From contig JAAYJU010000092.1 of assembly GCA_012522735.1 (NCBI GenBank), positions 1 through 64,000 of the forward strand: a DNA stretch of 64,000 nt, read 5' to 3'. Both the position numbers and the translations under genes were made by a program. Shown here in pieces: positions 1 through 8,156 of the stretch. This DNA comes from Clostridiales bacterium. Its GTDB lineage: Bacteria > Bacillota > Clostridia > Lachnospirales > Lachnospiraceae. The notes under the pieces were generated by a model. It was given only the letters and a program-made list of their open reading frames with translations. It was not told the DNA's origin and ran no database searches. Every line of letters begins with the position of its first letter. Position 1 is the first letter of the stretch.

Positions 1-50
1 AATTATAAGTGTTATTGTTAACTAGTTGTTTTTAGATGCAAGTTTTGATT

Positions 51-101
51 CACATATTTTTGTAAATCATTAACGAGTTTAATGCTTTACAAAAATATGT
101 G
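51..101 (+). terminator. 16-bp perfect inverted repeat upstream of the cold-shock gene
   Basis: Arms 51-66 and 86-101 are exact reverse complements with a 19-nt loop. The right arm is followed by a T-rich stretch (102-110). It could terminate a gene that lies left of the window, or sit in the 5' leader of the cold-shock gene as a temperature-sensitive structure. The sequence alone does not decide. Confidence 0.6.
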
Positions 102-154
102 ATTTTTTATTTTCAATCTTAAACTTCAAAATATAATAATAGGAGGTATCTTTA

Positions 155-358
155 ATGAATAAAGGTACAGTAAAATGGTTTAACGCACAAAAAGGTTTTG
201 GATTTATTACTAATAACGAATCTGGTGAAGATGTATTTGTACATTTCTCAGGTATTGCTACAGAAGGCTTCAAGTCTTTAGACGAAAATCAAGATGTTTT
301 GTTTGATATCGCTCAGGGTGCACGTGGCTTACAAGCTGTTAATGTAGTATTAGCTTAA
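155..358 (+). CDS. CspA-family cold-shock protein
   Basis: This 67-residue protein is a single cold-shock domain, the full length for the CspA family. RNP1 is visible as KGFGFI at residues 13-18 and RNP2 as VFVHF at 27-31, with the aromatic WF at 8-9. Such proteins bind single-stranded RNA or DNA in the cytoplasm, melt secondary structure and act as RNA chaperones or antiterminators. The start is fixed by AGGAGG at 141-146, eight bases before the ATG. A 16-bp hairpin lies about 50 bases upstream and a strong terminator follows, so the gene is monocistronic. Cold-shock genes often have structured leaders; cold induction here is an inference. Confidence 0.95.
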   Translation: MNKGTVKWFNAQKGFGFITNNESGEDVFVHFSGIATEGFKSLDENQDVLFDIAQGARGLQAVNVVLA

Positions 359-441
359 TATAGATTTGCAATCGTGTATGAACATTCGTACATTATTGCA
401 TAAGAATCGCTATACGCAGTTAATAAATATCACAAACTTTA

Positions 442-488
442 AAATAATAGGCAGACATGGATATTCATCCTAGTCTGCCTATTATTTT
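442..488 (+). terminator. Rho-independent terminator of the cold-shock gene
   Basis: Arms 442-456 and 473-487 form a perfect 15-bp stem containing GGCAGAC/GTCTGCC with a 16-nt loop. The AT-rich flanks supply T-tracts in both directions. Confidence 0.8.
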
Positions 489-610
489 ATGGATTATGGC
501 GTTGATCGACTTTTTATACCACGAAAAGTATAATTAAGTACATTATTACTAAACGACATGATATTTAGGGTATTTGCCTAATCTTATGTTGCCATAAATA
601 CTAAAAGGGT

Positions 611-715
611 AGCACAGAAATTGCAAAAAGAATATACGAGACAACTCATATTATAGGTGAATTTACTTTACGTTCGGGACATATAGCTTCTGTATCCATC
701 CTGATGCTGCCTTAA
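611..715 (+). pseudogene. Remnant of orotate phosphoribosyltransferase N-terminus
   Basis: A 34-codon open frame without a start codon (a TAA lies three codons upstream) contains EIAKRIYETTHIIGEFTLRS. This closely resembles the N-terminal helix and GEFTLRSG motif of PyrE. The frame then leaves the family and stops at 713-715. There is no catalytic PRPP-binding loop, so the piece cannot be functional. It is interpreted as a leftover of a rearranged pyrE. Confidence rests on recognising one motif by eye. Confidence 0.5.
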
Positions 716-962
716 GCAATAGTTCCCAGTACTTCATTTGTATTAGGATTAATTACCGTAACTGTGTTAGGATCCTGGATCGGCGGTGTATACCCTATCA
801 TGGGGCTAACGTTGAAGCTGACAGTGATGGCTTCCGGAAGCATGGTTTACAAAAAACTTTGAAGAAACCGGTCATCATTTTAAAAAGAAGGTTTATGAAT
901 ACACGAACAAACAGCAGGCAACTACTTACAATTTCTTTAGATTTGAGGATTATCTTGTTTAA
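716..962 (+). pseudogene. Decayed coding sequence of unknown origin
   Basis: Two overlapping open stretches on the plus strand look like parts of former proteins. Codons from 716 to 862 read a hydrophobic segment with LGLITVTVLGSWIGGVYPIM. A second frame from 828 to 962 reads a polar C-terminus ending in NFFRFEDYLV. Neither has a start codon with a ribosome binding site. The minus strand holds only a 43-codon open frame (712-843), which is probably chance. The whole 359-971 gap therefore contains the csp terminator plus gene debris. I do not recognise the parent genes. Confidence 0.3.
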
Positions 963-971
963 GAGTTATAA

Positions 972-1982
972 TTATGTTATCTTATTTTGTATCCTGCTAA
1001 TTTTATTCTTTAATTTTTGTTTGGATGTATAAATAGCTTTATTTTTACACCATTCATCTTCATGTTTTAATTGACAATATAATTTCCAGCGTTCATTTAA
1101 AATAATCTTGTTTTCAATTGCTTTTTTTACAGCGCAGCTAGGTTCTGTTGTATGTGTACAATTACTATATTTGCAATCTCCAAAAAGTTCCCTTATATCT
1201 GAAAAAGTATCATCAATCCCTTCGCTTGCTTCCCACATACCTAATTCTCTTATTCCCGGTGTATCAATAATTGCAACTCCTGATGGAAGCATTATCAATT
1301 GCCTGTGGCTGGTAGTATGACGTCCCTTTGAATCGTTTTCACGTATCTCACTGACTTCCATTAGTTCCTCACCTGCAATTGCATTTACAAGAGTAGACTT
1401 TCCAACACCTGATGAGCCAAGAAGTACAATTGTACTACCACGTTTCAAATAAGAATCAAGCTGCTTCATGCCAATTCCTGATTTTGCGCTTATGATACAG
1501 ATATCAATATTTTCTGATATGCTTTTGACTTCTTTAATATAATAATCAACGTTGTTGCATAAATCAGCTTTTGTTAAAATTACTACTGGTTTTGCCCCAC
1601 TTTTTAAAGCTACACTTATATATCTTGTGATACGATTCACATTAAAATTCTTATTGAGTGAATCAACTATAAAAACATAGTCAAAATTTGCTGCAAGCAC
1701 CTGCTCTTTTATTGTTTTTACATAACCTGCCGCATGTCCTGAAAAATCCGATCTTGAAAACTTACTTTTTCTTTCAAGAACTTTTTCAATAATAGAATCT
1801 CCGTTTTGATTAAAGTGAACTAATACCTTATCCCCTACAACTGGGAATATACAGTTTTCTTTGTAAAATACTCCCCTTAATTTGGCATGAATCTCTCCAT
1901 GTTCACATATCAACGTAAACAATTCTCGTTGAACTTCACAAACAATAGCATGCATTTGTATTACATTTTCTTTCATTTTCAA
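972..1982 (-). CDS. rsgA: Ribosome small subunit-dependent GTPase A
   Basis: RsgA is a circularly permuted GTPase that binds the 30S subunit late in assembly and hydrolyses GTP on release. The order of parts fits: an N-terminal OB fold (about residues 10-75), then G4 (LTKADL, about 135), G1 (GSSGVGKST, about 190), G3 (DTPGI, about 240) and a zinc finger with a CKYSNC and later Cys pattern near 270. The length of 336 residues is normal or slightly long. The start is a TTG at 1982 with GGAGG seven bases upstream; the next ATG (1976) is spaced 13 bases away, so the TTG is preferred. A minus-strand terminator hairpin lies only 25 bases upstream. Confidence 0.93.
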   Translation of the reverse strand: MKMKENVIQMHAIVCEVQRELFTLICEHGEIHAKLRGVFYKENCIFPVVGDKVLVHFNQNGDSIIEKVLERKSKFSRSDFSGHAAGYVKTIKEQVLAANFDYVFIVDSLNKNFNVNRITRYISVALKSGAKPVVILTKADLCNNVDYYIKEVKSISENIDICIISAKSGIGMKQLDSYLKRGSTIVLLGSSGVGKSTLVNAIAGEELMEVSEIRENDSKGRHTTSHRQLIMLPSGVAIIDTPGIRELGMWEASEGIDDTFSDIRELFGDCKYSNCTHTTEPSCAVKKAIENKIILNERWKLYCQLKHEDEWCKNKAIYTSKQKLKNKISRIQNKIT

Positions 1983-2004
1983 TGATTTTCCTCCAATTTT
2001 AGGT

Positions 2005-2074
2005 ACAAAAAAACTTGCCCGTTGGCAAGTCTGTTTATACAGTATTTACTAAAGGGTTCCTTGTACGCAAGGAA
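2005..2074 (-). terminator. Hairpin pair upstream of rsgA, the second a terminator
   Basis: Read on the minus strand, a first hairpin TTCCTTG/CAAGGAA (2057-2074, 4-nt loop) is followed by ACTTGCC/GGCAAGT (2013-2030, 4-nt loop). The second stem runs straight into seven T residues, a textbook terminator. No minus-strand gene ends just upstream, so this may be a leader attenuator of rsgA or the terminator of an unrecognised small transcript. Confidence 0.6.
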
Positions 2075-2322
2075 GCGAATGCTTTTTGCATACTTCAATA
2101 TTAAATTATTGATTCATCACCATATCTACTTTTCTCATAATTTAATCAGCCCCTTTCGTAAGCAAATTGAAGTCGTTTATATCAACATAATTATTATAAA
2201 TCTAGTCGTATCTAAAATCAAGTATATATTTTCATTTCTAATATTAATGAAAATGAAAAAATGATATCTTATGACCCAATAGAGTGTCAACACAGGTTTA
2301 TTAATTCAGGCCAACTTACTGC

Positions 2323-2353
2323 GGAGTCGCGGGTTCGAATCCCGTCTCGCGCT
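2323..2353 (+). pseudogene. tRNA 3'-end fragment (T arm and acceptor strand)
   Basis: The bases GCGGGTTCGAATCCCGT form a canonical T arm, followed by CTCGCGC plus a discriminator T as the 3' acceptor strand. No matching 5' acceptor strand (GCGCGAG), D arm or anticodon arm lies upstream, so this is not a functional tRNA. Integrases often leave such 3' tRNA ends as attachment-site remnants. The rest of 2031-2367 shows nothing else beyond the rsgA leader hairpins. Confidence 0.55.
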
Positions 2354-2367
2354 GTTACATTTATGTA

Positions 2368-2760
2368 CTAACTATCAAGAAGTGTCATAACAGCCATAAT
2401 ACCATCCCTATCAAATGTATTCAAATAAACAAGTAACTCCTCTATTACTCTTATCGCTTTTCCCTGTGCTTTTTGGATGTCTTTATAATTAATTCTTTTT
2501 GAATAAATAAGAGAGCTTTTTATAGAACCATTTTCTGTATGATAATGCCCCCATCTATCTACTGTTCTTACAGGCTCTTGAAAATCGCACCACCCCCAAC
2601 CATTAGGTAACTCCGGTAAAAGTGATTTGTTGTACTTTGTCTTAAATTCTATATCTAAACGAATCCTTTGATCAGTATATCCAATAATCTCAGACACAGA
2701 ATATGTAGCAGCTGCCAGTCCAAATCCCAAGTCATATAATTTATCAGCTATTCTACTCAT
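2368..2760 (-). CDS. Hypothetical protein, 130 residues
   Basis: I do not recognise this protein. It has no signal peptide, membrane segment or clear catalytic motif. It contains an aromatic GWGWCDF stretch in the middle and a C-terminal amphipathic helix. The sequence looks like genuine coding (balanced composition, ATG start), but no strong ribosome binding site is seen. It lies between a tRNA fragment and a 5'-truncated gene, a neighbourhood typical of integrated-element debris. It could be an orphan immunity or cargo protein; that is speculation from context only. Confidence 0.5.
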   Translation of the reverse strand: MSRIADKLYDLGFGLAAATYSVSEIIGYTDQRIRLDIEFKTKYNKSLLPELPNGWGWCDFQEPVRTVDRWGHYHTENGSIKSSLIYSKRINYKDIQKAQGKAIRVIEELLVYLNTFDRDGIMAVMTLLDS

Positions 2761-2946
2761 GTTTTCGGTTACATGAATGATGTCTTTGCTTTCACATTTA
2801 TGATTTTCATCAAGATAAACTCGATGCTTTAGACAATAAAGAATATCAATACCACCTTTCTAATTTTAGCTTCTCCTCATACCAACAATTATATCAAATG
2901 TTTGAATCAAAAGCTGCTAAATGATAATTTGCTAATCTTCTTTCGC

Positions 2947-3260
2947 TTACAGCAGACCAAACAACAAGAGTATGGCCTTCGTGCTGTTCTCATCAAGACC
3001 ATTTATCCAATCTTGCAATTTCTGTATATGCGATTCGATAATCAACGAAGTATTTGTGTTGTAAATCTCACTTTTTATCTCGGTCTCGAAGCATAATAAG
3101 CTCTTATCTTCATTCGCTGGTAATAATTCAAACCCAATAGGTAATTCATTGAATAGTTCTGGTGGATAAGCTTTGTTGAAAATAATTTCTATACATACTT
3201 TCTCTATCTTCGGGTTATCGCTTAATTTTGTTATCAGACCTAATGCAAGACTTTTTTTAT
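2947..3260 (-). pseudogene. 5'-truncated hypothetical gene
   Basis: A minus-strand frame stays open for about 104 codons from just after a TAA near 3275 to its stop at 2947-2949. It has no ATG, GTG or TTG start at its left end. The reading (for example NELPIGFELLPANEDKS and HIQKLQDWINGLDENS) looks like real protein, resembling small DUF4279-type proteins, but I would not assign a family. Most likely the 3' part of a gene cut off at about 3265, next to the end of the MFS gene. Bases 2761-2946 show no other feature. Confidence 0.45.
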
Positions 3261-3306
3261 TCCATATAAATTACTATAGCATAAATATATTTCCTATGGC
3301 CTACAA

Positions 3307-4605
3307 TTACTTTTTCGTTTCTGCATTATCCTTCCGATTTCTTTCATTCATTAATTTACCTGCACGAAAAAGTGGTAGTAAGGTGAATAAGGTCGCAGCG
3401 GCTGATGCTGCAAATAAAAATTCATTTGGTATCATTCCCTCTTTCCCATTTACAACACCTGCAACACCATAATTCGTAATAATGATGTTAGATAACATCG
3501 GGGCAATTATCATCGGAATACAGACATAAAATAACTGCTTTATACCTTCAAACTGCCCTCTCTGATCCTCCGGATATAAATTCTTATACCAGGCTGTTAA
3601 GGTCTGCAGAATGATTACATATCCTGCTCCGGTAAGCAGCATCCCTATTGCAAGTATAATAAGTGATTGGCTTATACAGATAACAATAAGTCCCACAACA
3701 TTAATAAGAAGCGCAACTGATATAACCCTTGTATTCTTCCCACTGTTGATAAGTTTTGCAGCTGGAATCGTAAGAAGGACGGCTAGTAGTAAGCTGATAC
3801 CCTGGATGATTCCAGTTAAGGTGAAATCCAGTTTTAGATAATTCACGAAATAAATCGTTATATATGGAAAATATACATTAAATCCAATGAAATATATCAT
3901 CATGACAATGAAAACCCAAAAGAGTTCCTTATTTCTATGTACGGTCTTAAAATTAAACACTGAAAAGAACTGGTGCCAAAAACCCCTCGGATCCTTTCTT
4001 GCCTTTAGGGTCGGAGAATCCTGTAGAGTAAACAGTGATAATACGCCGACCAGTGAAACGATACTCCCAATGATAATAAAGAAAGCAAAGAAGTCAAGTG
4101 CATCAATCAAAATTCCCGATACCACGGAACCGAATATCGTTGCCAGTACTGGCATAGTAGCAAATGCCCCGCCGATCTGTCCTCGGTTTCCTTTATTTGA
4201 AATATCGGTTGTCCATGCACAATATGCACTATCATACCCTACCGAGCCGAAGAAACTCATGATTGCATCCATGCCTACAACAAAGCATCCGGCTGCAAAT
4301 ATGGAGCTGATTGGAAGAAATTCCGATATGCCGAAAGCAATCGTAAATATTCCCCATAGGATATATCCCATTGCAATGAATGGTTTTCTTCTTCCCCTTC
4401 GATCGCCAGCCGTTCCGATAAGAAAGGTTGCAAAGGTCGTAACCGCTGCACTTACACCCACCATCCAAGAAACAATGGACGGATTTGGTGCAATCTTCTC
4501 ATACACAAATGAATTGAACCATGCATTCTCTACATTCCAGCAGAGCTGTCCTGCCAGCCCCAAAATCCAGATCAAAGCCCAGTTTTTCCTGCTAATCTTA
4601 TCCAT
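3307..4605 (-). CDS. MFS transporter, probably sugar/solute permease
   Basis: A 432-residue integral membrane protein with about 12 hydrophobic segments. The GDRRGRRKPF loop between TM2 and TM3 is the conserved MFS cytoplasmic signature. The substrate cannot be read from sequence. The ATG at 4605 is chosen over the longer frame (4644) because AAGGGGG sits six bases before it. A perfect 7-bp palindrome (4652-4671) and a partial second one upstream suggest control by a LacI- or GntR-like repressor not encoded nearby. The gene appears monocistronic. Confidence 0.85.
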   Translation of the reverse strand: MDKISRKNWALIWILGLAGQLCWNVENAWFNSFVYEKIAPNPSIVSWMVGVSAAVTTFATFLIGTAGDRRGRRKPFIAMGYILWGIFTIAFGISEFLPISSIFAAGCFVVGMDAIMSFFGSVGYDSAYCAWTTDISNKGNRGQIGGAFATMPVLATIFGSVVSGILIDALDFFAFFIIIGSIVSLVGVLSLFTLQDSPTLKARKDPRGFWHQFFSVFNFKTVHRNKELFWVFIVMMIYFIGFNVYFPYITIYFVNYLKLDFTLTGIIQGISLLLAVLLTIPAAKLINSGKNTRVISVALLINVVGLIVICISQSLIILAIGMLLTGAGYVIILQTLTAWYKNLYPEDQRGQFEGIKQLFYVCIPMIIAPMLSNIIITNYGVAGVVNGKEGMIPNEFLFAASAAATLFTLLPLFRAGKLMNERNRKDNAETKK

Positions 4606-4651
4606 AGCAACCCCCTTAGTATTTATATCGACAATCCTTGTCAAACTCCTC

Positions 4652-4671
4652 TGTTGATACTACCATCAACA
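4652..4671. promoter_or_regulatory. Candidate operator upstream of the MFS gene
   Basis: TGTTGAT (4652-4658) and ATCAACA (4665-4671) form a perfect palindrome with a 6-bp spacer. A second TGTTGAT at 4684-4690 with TCAAC near 4702 gives a weaker copy. Both lie within 110 bases upstream of the MFS start, as expected for a repressor site. Confidence 0.45.
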
Positions 4672-4881
4672 TTTATTGTACATTGTTGATTGATGTCATT
4701 CTCAACTAAATGTTCCTTTTCTACCTAGCTCATAATCTAATACTATTACGAGCTTTTCTTCATTCCCTATACATTCGCTAATAAGCAAAATGGGAAGTTC
4801 ATAGTTTAACCTCATTTCTAAGACATCTATTCTTCTGGGTACACACTTATATAAAACTTTGTTTTTAATTGCATTTCCTTA

Positions 4882-5601
4882 TTAGATAGTTATCTCCTCA
4901 TCCGGACTGATGGGTATTATAATATTCCGAAAGTCATTAAGTTTCACAAGCTCCCTCATAGAATGTTCATCAACAGACCAAGGAAAGCTTTGGAGATGTA
5001 TACCGATAACCTTTTTTGCCCTCCCTTCCGTTCTTACTTTTAGCAGATAACTTAATGTATGATGTATTGCCACCTCGGATTCCTCTAATCCTTTCAGATA
5101 CCCTTGTTCCACCAAATTACAAACAATTGCGTCCATCTCACCAATTATTTCTGCTATTTCCTTAGTTAATAGGCTGTCCCCTGTAATATATAGTCTCTTA
5201 TCAAAAATCTCTAATAGATAGCTGTTGTGTATCGGATCCCAATGATTAAAATGATATGTATGGTAACATGTAACTTTGATAGAATCAAATGTTATATTTG
5301 ACGGTTCTGCATAGCTGTTGGAATATAGAACCTCTATCTGATTCAAATCAACCTTTTCCTGCACAAGTATAGGCTTAACAATAGATGGTGGTCCTAAAAT
5401 CGTGATATTTTGTCCCTTAATGAAAGGTATTTTATCGGGGCTAAAGTGATCTCCATCGTCATGCGTAAATAGGATGATATCTCCAGGCAAAATATCAATC
5501 GGATTTATTAATGTGTTAAAAGCATCAACCAATATTCTTCTGACTCCTGCCTCTATAAGTAATGCACCAACACCAGGATTTCTTATAATGAGCTCTGACA
5601 T
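4882..5601 (-). CDS. MBL-fold metal-dependent hydrolase (UlaG-like)
   Basis: This 239-residue protein belongs to the metallo-beta-lactamase superfamily. The metal motif is THDDGDHF (an HxDxDH variant at about residues 46-53), followed by histidines in YHTYHFNH and by ITGDSLL with the conserved Asp. It lacks a signal peptide, so it acts in the cytosol. UlaG-like members hydrolyse lactones or phosphodiesters; the substrate here is unknown. The start has AAGGGGG nine bases upstream. It stands alone, convergent with nothing and 280 bases from the MFS gene. Confidence 0.8.
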   Translation of the reverse strand: MSELIIRNPGVGALLIEAGVRRILVDAFNTLINPIDILPGDIILFTHDDGDHFSPDKIPFIKGQNITILGPPSIVKPILVQEKVDLNQIEVLYSNSYAEPSNITFDSIKVTCYHTYHFNHWDPIHNSYLLEIFDKRLYITGDSLLTKEIAEIIGEMDAIVCNLVEQGYLKGLEESEVAIHHTLSYLLKVRTEGRAKKVIGIHLQSFPWSVDEHSMRELVKLNDFRNIIIPISPDEEITI

Positions 5602-5681
5602 ATTACTAATCCCCCTTATCCTTATTGTAAAAGTTATATCAGCAATAATAATATGAAATACTCCATACTTCTATAAGGCTA

Positions 5682-5834
5682 CTATACCGAAGGACATGAC
5701 CAATATTTACAGTTTCTCCGACCAACACCATAATTAACAGCGTCAAAGTCATCAAACAATATTTCTACTGAATTTACTTTTGAGCCGCCTTTAGAATCAA
5801 AGTGTATTGTAATGGTATATGGACGCTTAACCAT
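5682..5834 (-). CDS. Possible small ORF, 50 residues
   Basis: An ATG-initiated minus-strand frame encodes a soluble, Cys-containing peptide with YTITIHFDSKGG near its start and NCKYWSC near its end. No clear ribosome binding site is seen and the right side of the gap is very AT-rich. It may be a true small gene or the tail of a lost one. It does not match a family I know. Confidence 0.3.
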   Translation of the reverse strand: MVKRPYTITIHFDSKGGSKVNSVEILFDDFDAVNYGVGRRNCKYWSCPSV

Positions 5835-6189
5835 AATCCAACAGGTTAGTGCATTATATTTTATAGTATTAAGCTTAAAAAATATTATTAATTTACTTCT
5901 TGTGCTTATTTTAACATACTTGTGTTTAGTTGTTGTAACACCAAGTAATCTTCAAAAATGTATTTTTCGTCTTATTTGATATCAAATCAAGTTCCTATAT
6001 TCGACCAGATTTTACAACATTTAACTCATTTTAGCATATACATAAGGCACTTACAACATATAACGTTTTTACTTAAAACAATTGTAAACTGATTGTAGAC
6101 ACTTTGTAGACAGCGTGCTTTCCTCCTTGATTTAATAGGGTTTGCGTATCACGGAAATGTTCCATAATCGAGTGGCTGGATGAATGGTA

Positions 6190-6218
6190 TTGTAATCTTT
6201 ATACATTCTTGTTATACT
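6190..6218 (+). promoter_or_regulatory. Predicted sigma-70 promoter of trpB
   Basis: TTGTAA (6190-6195) and TATACT (6213-6218) are separated by 17 bp, about 50 bases before the trpB start. A direct repeat of CGTTAA follows at the expected transcription start region. No T-box or Trp-codon leader peptide was found between promoter and gene. Confidence 0.5.
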
Positions 6219-6267
6219 TTATTAAAATATTAAAACGTTAACTCGTTAAACTACTCAGGAGGAATAT

Positions 6268-7482
6268 ATGGATTATAGAACCTACTTACGAAACTATCCA
6301 GATACTAATGGTCGATTTGGTGTCTATGGGGGATCTTATCTTGCCGAAGAGCTCATACCTGCATTTGAAGAAATATCGGCAGCTTATCAAACTATCTGCC
6401 ATTCTTCTCAATTTATTAATGAGCTTAGAAGAATTCGTAAAGAATTCCAAGGTCGCCCTACACCTGTCTATCACTGTGAGCGCTTATCTTCCCATGTTGG
6501 TGGCGCACAAATATACTTAAAAAGAGAAGACTTAAATCATACTGGTGCACATAAGCTTAACCATTGCATGGGCGAAGGTCTTCTAGCTAAGTTCATGGGT
6601 AAGAAAAAGCTTATTGCGGAAACCGGTGCAGGTCAACATGGTGTTGCTCTTGCAACTGCTGCTGCCTTCTTCGGTTTAGAATGTGAAATTCATATGGGAG
6701 AAGTAGATATAGCAAAGCAGGCCCCAAATGTAACCCGAATGAAAATACTTGGGGCGAAAGTCGTTCCAGTTTCTCATGGTTTAAAAACACTTAAAGAAGC
6801 AGTCGATTCTGCATTTGAATCCTACGCAAAGAATTATAAAGACTCGATATATTGTATCGGGTCAGCTCTAGGACCTCATCCTTTTCCTTTGATGGTACGA
6901 GATTTCCAAACTGTAATTGGCTATGAAGCAAAGGATCAATTCATAGAAATGACCGGGTTACTTCCTGATGTTGTCTGTGCTTGTGTCGGAGGCGGTAGTA
7001 ATTCTGTGGGTATGTTTATTCCTTTCTTAAATGAGCCCGTAGATATTATTGGTGTAGAGCCCCTTGGTAAAGGCTCCAATCTAGGAGACCATGCTGCCTC
7101 TATGACTTATGGTGACAGAGGTGTTTTACATGGTTTTGAAAGTATTATGTTAAAGGATGAAAAAGGAGAGCCTGCTCCTGTATATTCGATTGCCAGTGGA
7201 CTTGACTATCCATCCGTAGGACCAGAGCACGCCTTCTTACACGACTTAGGTCGAGTTCAGTATCAAACAGCATCGGATGAAGAAGCCGTTGAAGCATTCT
7301 TTAGACTCTCAAAACTCGAAGGTATTATTCCTGCCCTTGAAAGCTCCCATGCGGTTGCTTATGCAATGAAGAAAGCAAAGGAGATGAAGCAGGGTTCCAT
7401 ACTAGTAAACTTAAGTGGACGAGGAGATAAGGATATTGATTATGTAGTGGAGCATTATAATTATGGCGAACAATATTTATAG
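6268..7482 (+). CDS. trpB: Tryptophan synthase beta-type subunit, stand-alone
   Basis: TrpB condenses indole and serine to tryptophan with pyridoxal phosphate. The 404 residues match the family length. The PLP lysine is in HTGAHKLNH (about residue 96), the substrate loop in AETGAGQHG, and the phosphate-binding GGGSNS near residue 241. Most TrpB proteins read HKINN at the lysine, so KLNH is an atypical variant. No trpA or other trp gene is adjacent, so it may salvage free indole or be a paralogue with a changed nucleophile. AGGAGG lies six bases before the ATG, and promoter and terminator make it monocistronic. Confidence 0.9.
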   Translation: MDYRTYLRNYPDTNGRFGVYGGSYLAEELIPAFEEISAAYQTICHSSQFINELRRIRKEFQGRPTPVYHCERLSSHVGGAQIYLKREDLNHTGAHKLNHCMGEGLLAKFMGKKKLIAETGAGQHGVALATAAAFFGLECEIHMGEVDIAKQAPNVTRMKILGAKVVPVSHGLKTLKEAVDSAFESYAKNYKDSIYCIGSALGPHPFPLMVRDFQTVIGYEAKDQFIEMTGLLPDVVCACVGGGSNSVGMFIPFLNEPVDIIGVEPLGKGSNLGDHAASMTYGDRGVLHGFESIMLKDEKGEPAPVYSIASGLDYPSVGPEHAFLHDLGRVQYQTASDEEAVEAFFRLSKLEGIIPALESSHAVAYAMKKAKEMKQGSILVNLSGRGDKDIDYVVEHYNYGEQYL

Positions 7483-7501
7483 ATTTATTGACAAATAGTA
7501 T

Positions 7502-7529
7502 GAAAAGGACTCTGTGAAGGGTCCTTTTC
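7502..7529 (+). terminator. trpB terminator
   Basis: GAAAAGGAC (7502-7510) and GTCCTTTTC (7521-7529) form a perfect 9-bp stem with a 10-nt loop, 20 bases after trpB. The T-tract is interrupted. It could also act for the minus-strand remnant that ends at 7528. Confidence 0.65.
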
Positions 7530-8081
7530 ATATCCATTTTAAACTTGATTCGTAGCGGTCAGTGTAGTTGTGAACATAGAAAGCATACATCCCGTCTGTA
7601 GGTGAGTAAATAGTCGTTGTTTCCGGACCATAGCTTGATACATCGTCCAGGTCTAAGTCTGCCATCTTTACATCATTCGAATAATATGACATGTTCGAAT
7701 AGTATATATGGAACTTTTCGCCACTTACATCAGGACCTACGAGGTGTGAATCCAAGTCAGATGGAAGCTCTCCCCAATAAAGCACAATACGTAGTTGGTT
7801 TTCGTTTAGCGAAGTAGTAACCGCACCGTTTTGCGCCGTTATCGTCTTGTTGCCGAGAACCTTTATATCAAAGCTGTTTGGCAGATATCGCTCATTTTCA
7901 TTGCCTAATGTGCGATTAGTCTGTCAAAAGGCATATTATAACTTTTCTGTCCAAGGTTATTGCTTAATGAGCCATAAGCCCCCGAAAAGTTTTTCTTCTG
8001 TAAATTGAAGCCCTTTTCGACATCTGTGGCTTTACTAAATGTCAGCGTTAATGTACCTTCGACGCTTCCGTCTAGATCCAT
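7528..8081 (-). pseudogene. Frameshifted remnant of a surface protein with DUF2135-like tail
   Basis: An ATG frame (8081 to the TAG at 7905-7907) encodes a beta-rich segment. Around 7905-7930 the reading continues in another frame, giving LRIVLYWGELPSDLDSHL and a domain ending at 7528. The WGxxPxDLDSHLxGP motif is typical of YfaP/DUF2135 domains of secreted proteins. The two frames together read as one continuous protein broken by a frameshift, and the expected upstream part of a large extracellular protein is missing. No signal peptide remains. It is a decayed gene end, explaining the otherwise empty 7530-8156 gap. Confidence 0.6.
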
Positions 8082-8156
8082 AATTATTTATTAGTTTCTT
8101 ATAACTCCATCTTTGCCCACCATACAGCCATCTACGATAATAGATAAGACAGCAAA

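Noticed and set aside
131-140. TATAAT just upstream of the cold-shock ribosome binding site as its promoter
   Set aside because: It ends only a few bases before AGGAGG, so the transcript would start in or after the ribosome binding site.
712-843. 43-codon minus-strand ORF as a gene
   Set aside because: It overlaps better plus-strand coding traces, lacks a ribosome binding site and resembles no protein.
2323-2353. A complete tRNA gene
   Set aside because: Only the T arm and 3' acceptor strand are present; 5' acceptor, D arm and anticodon arm are missing.
5682-5834. InlB/Listeria-Bacteroides repeat protein
   Set aside because: The FDSKGG stretch resembles such repeats but there is no signal peptide, repeat array or tryptophan end; called only as a possible small ORF.
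6218-6267. Trp leader peptide or T-box upstream of trpB
   Set aside because: No short ORF with Trp codons after the promoter and no T-box core sequence were found.
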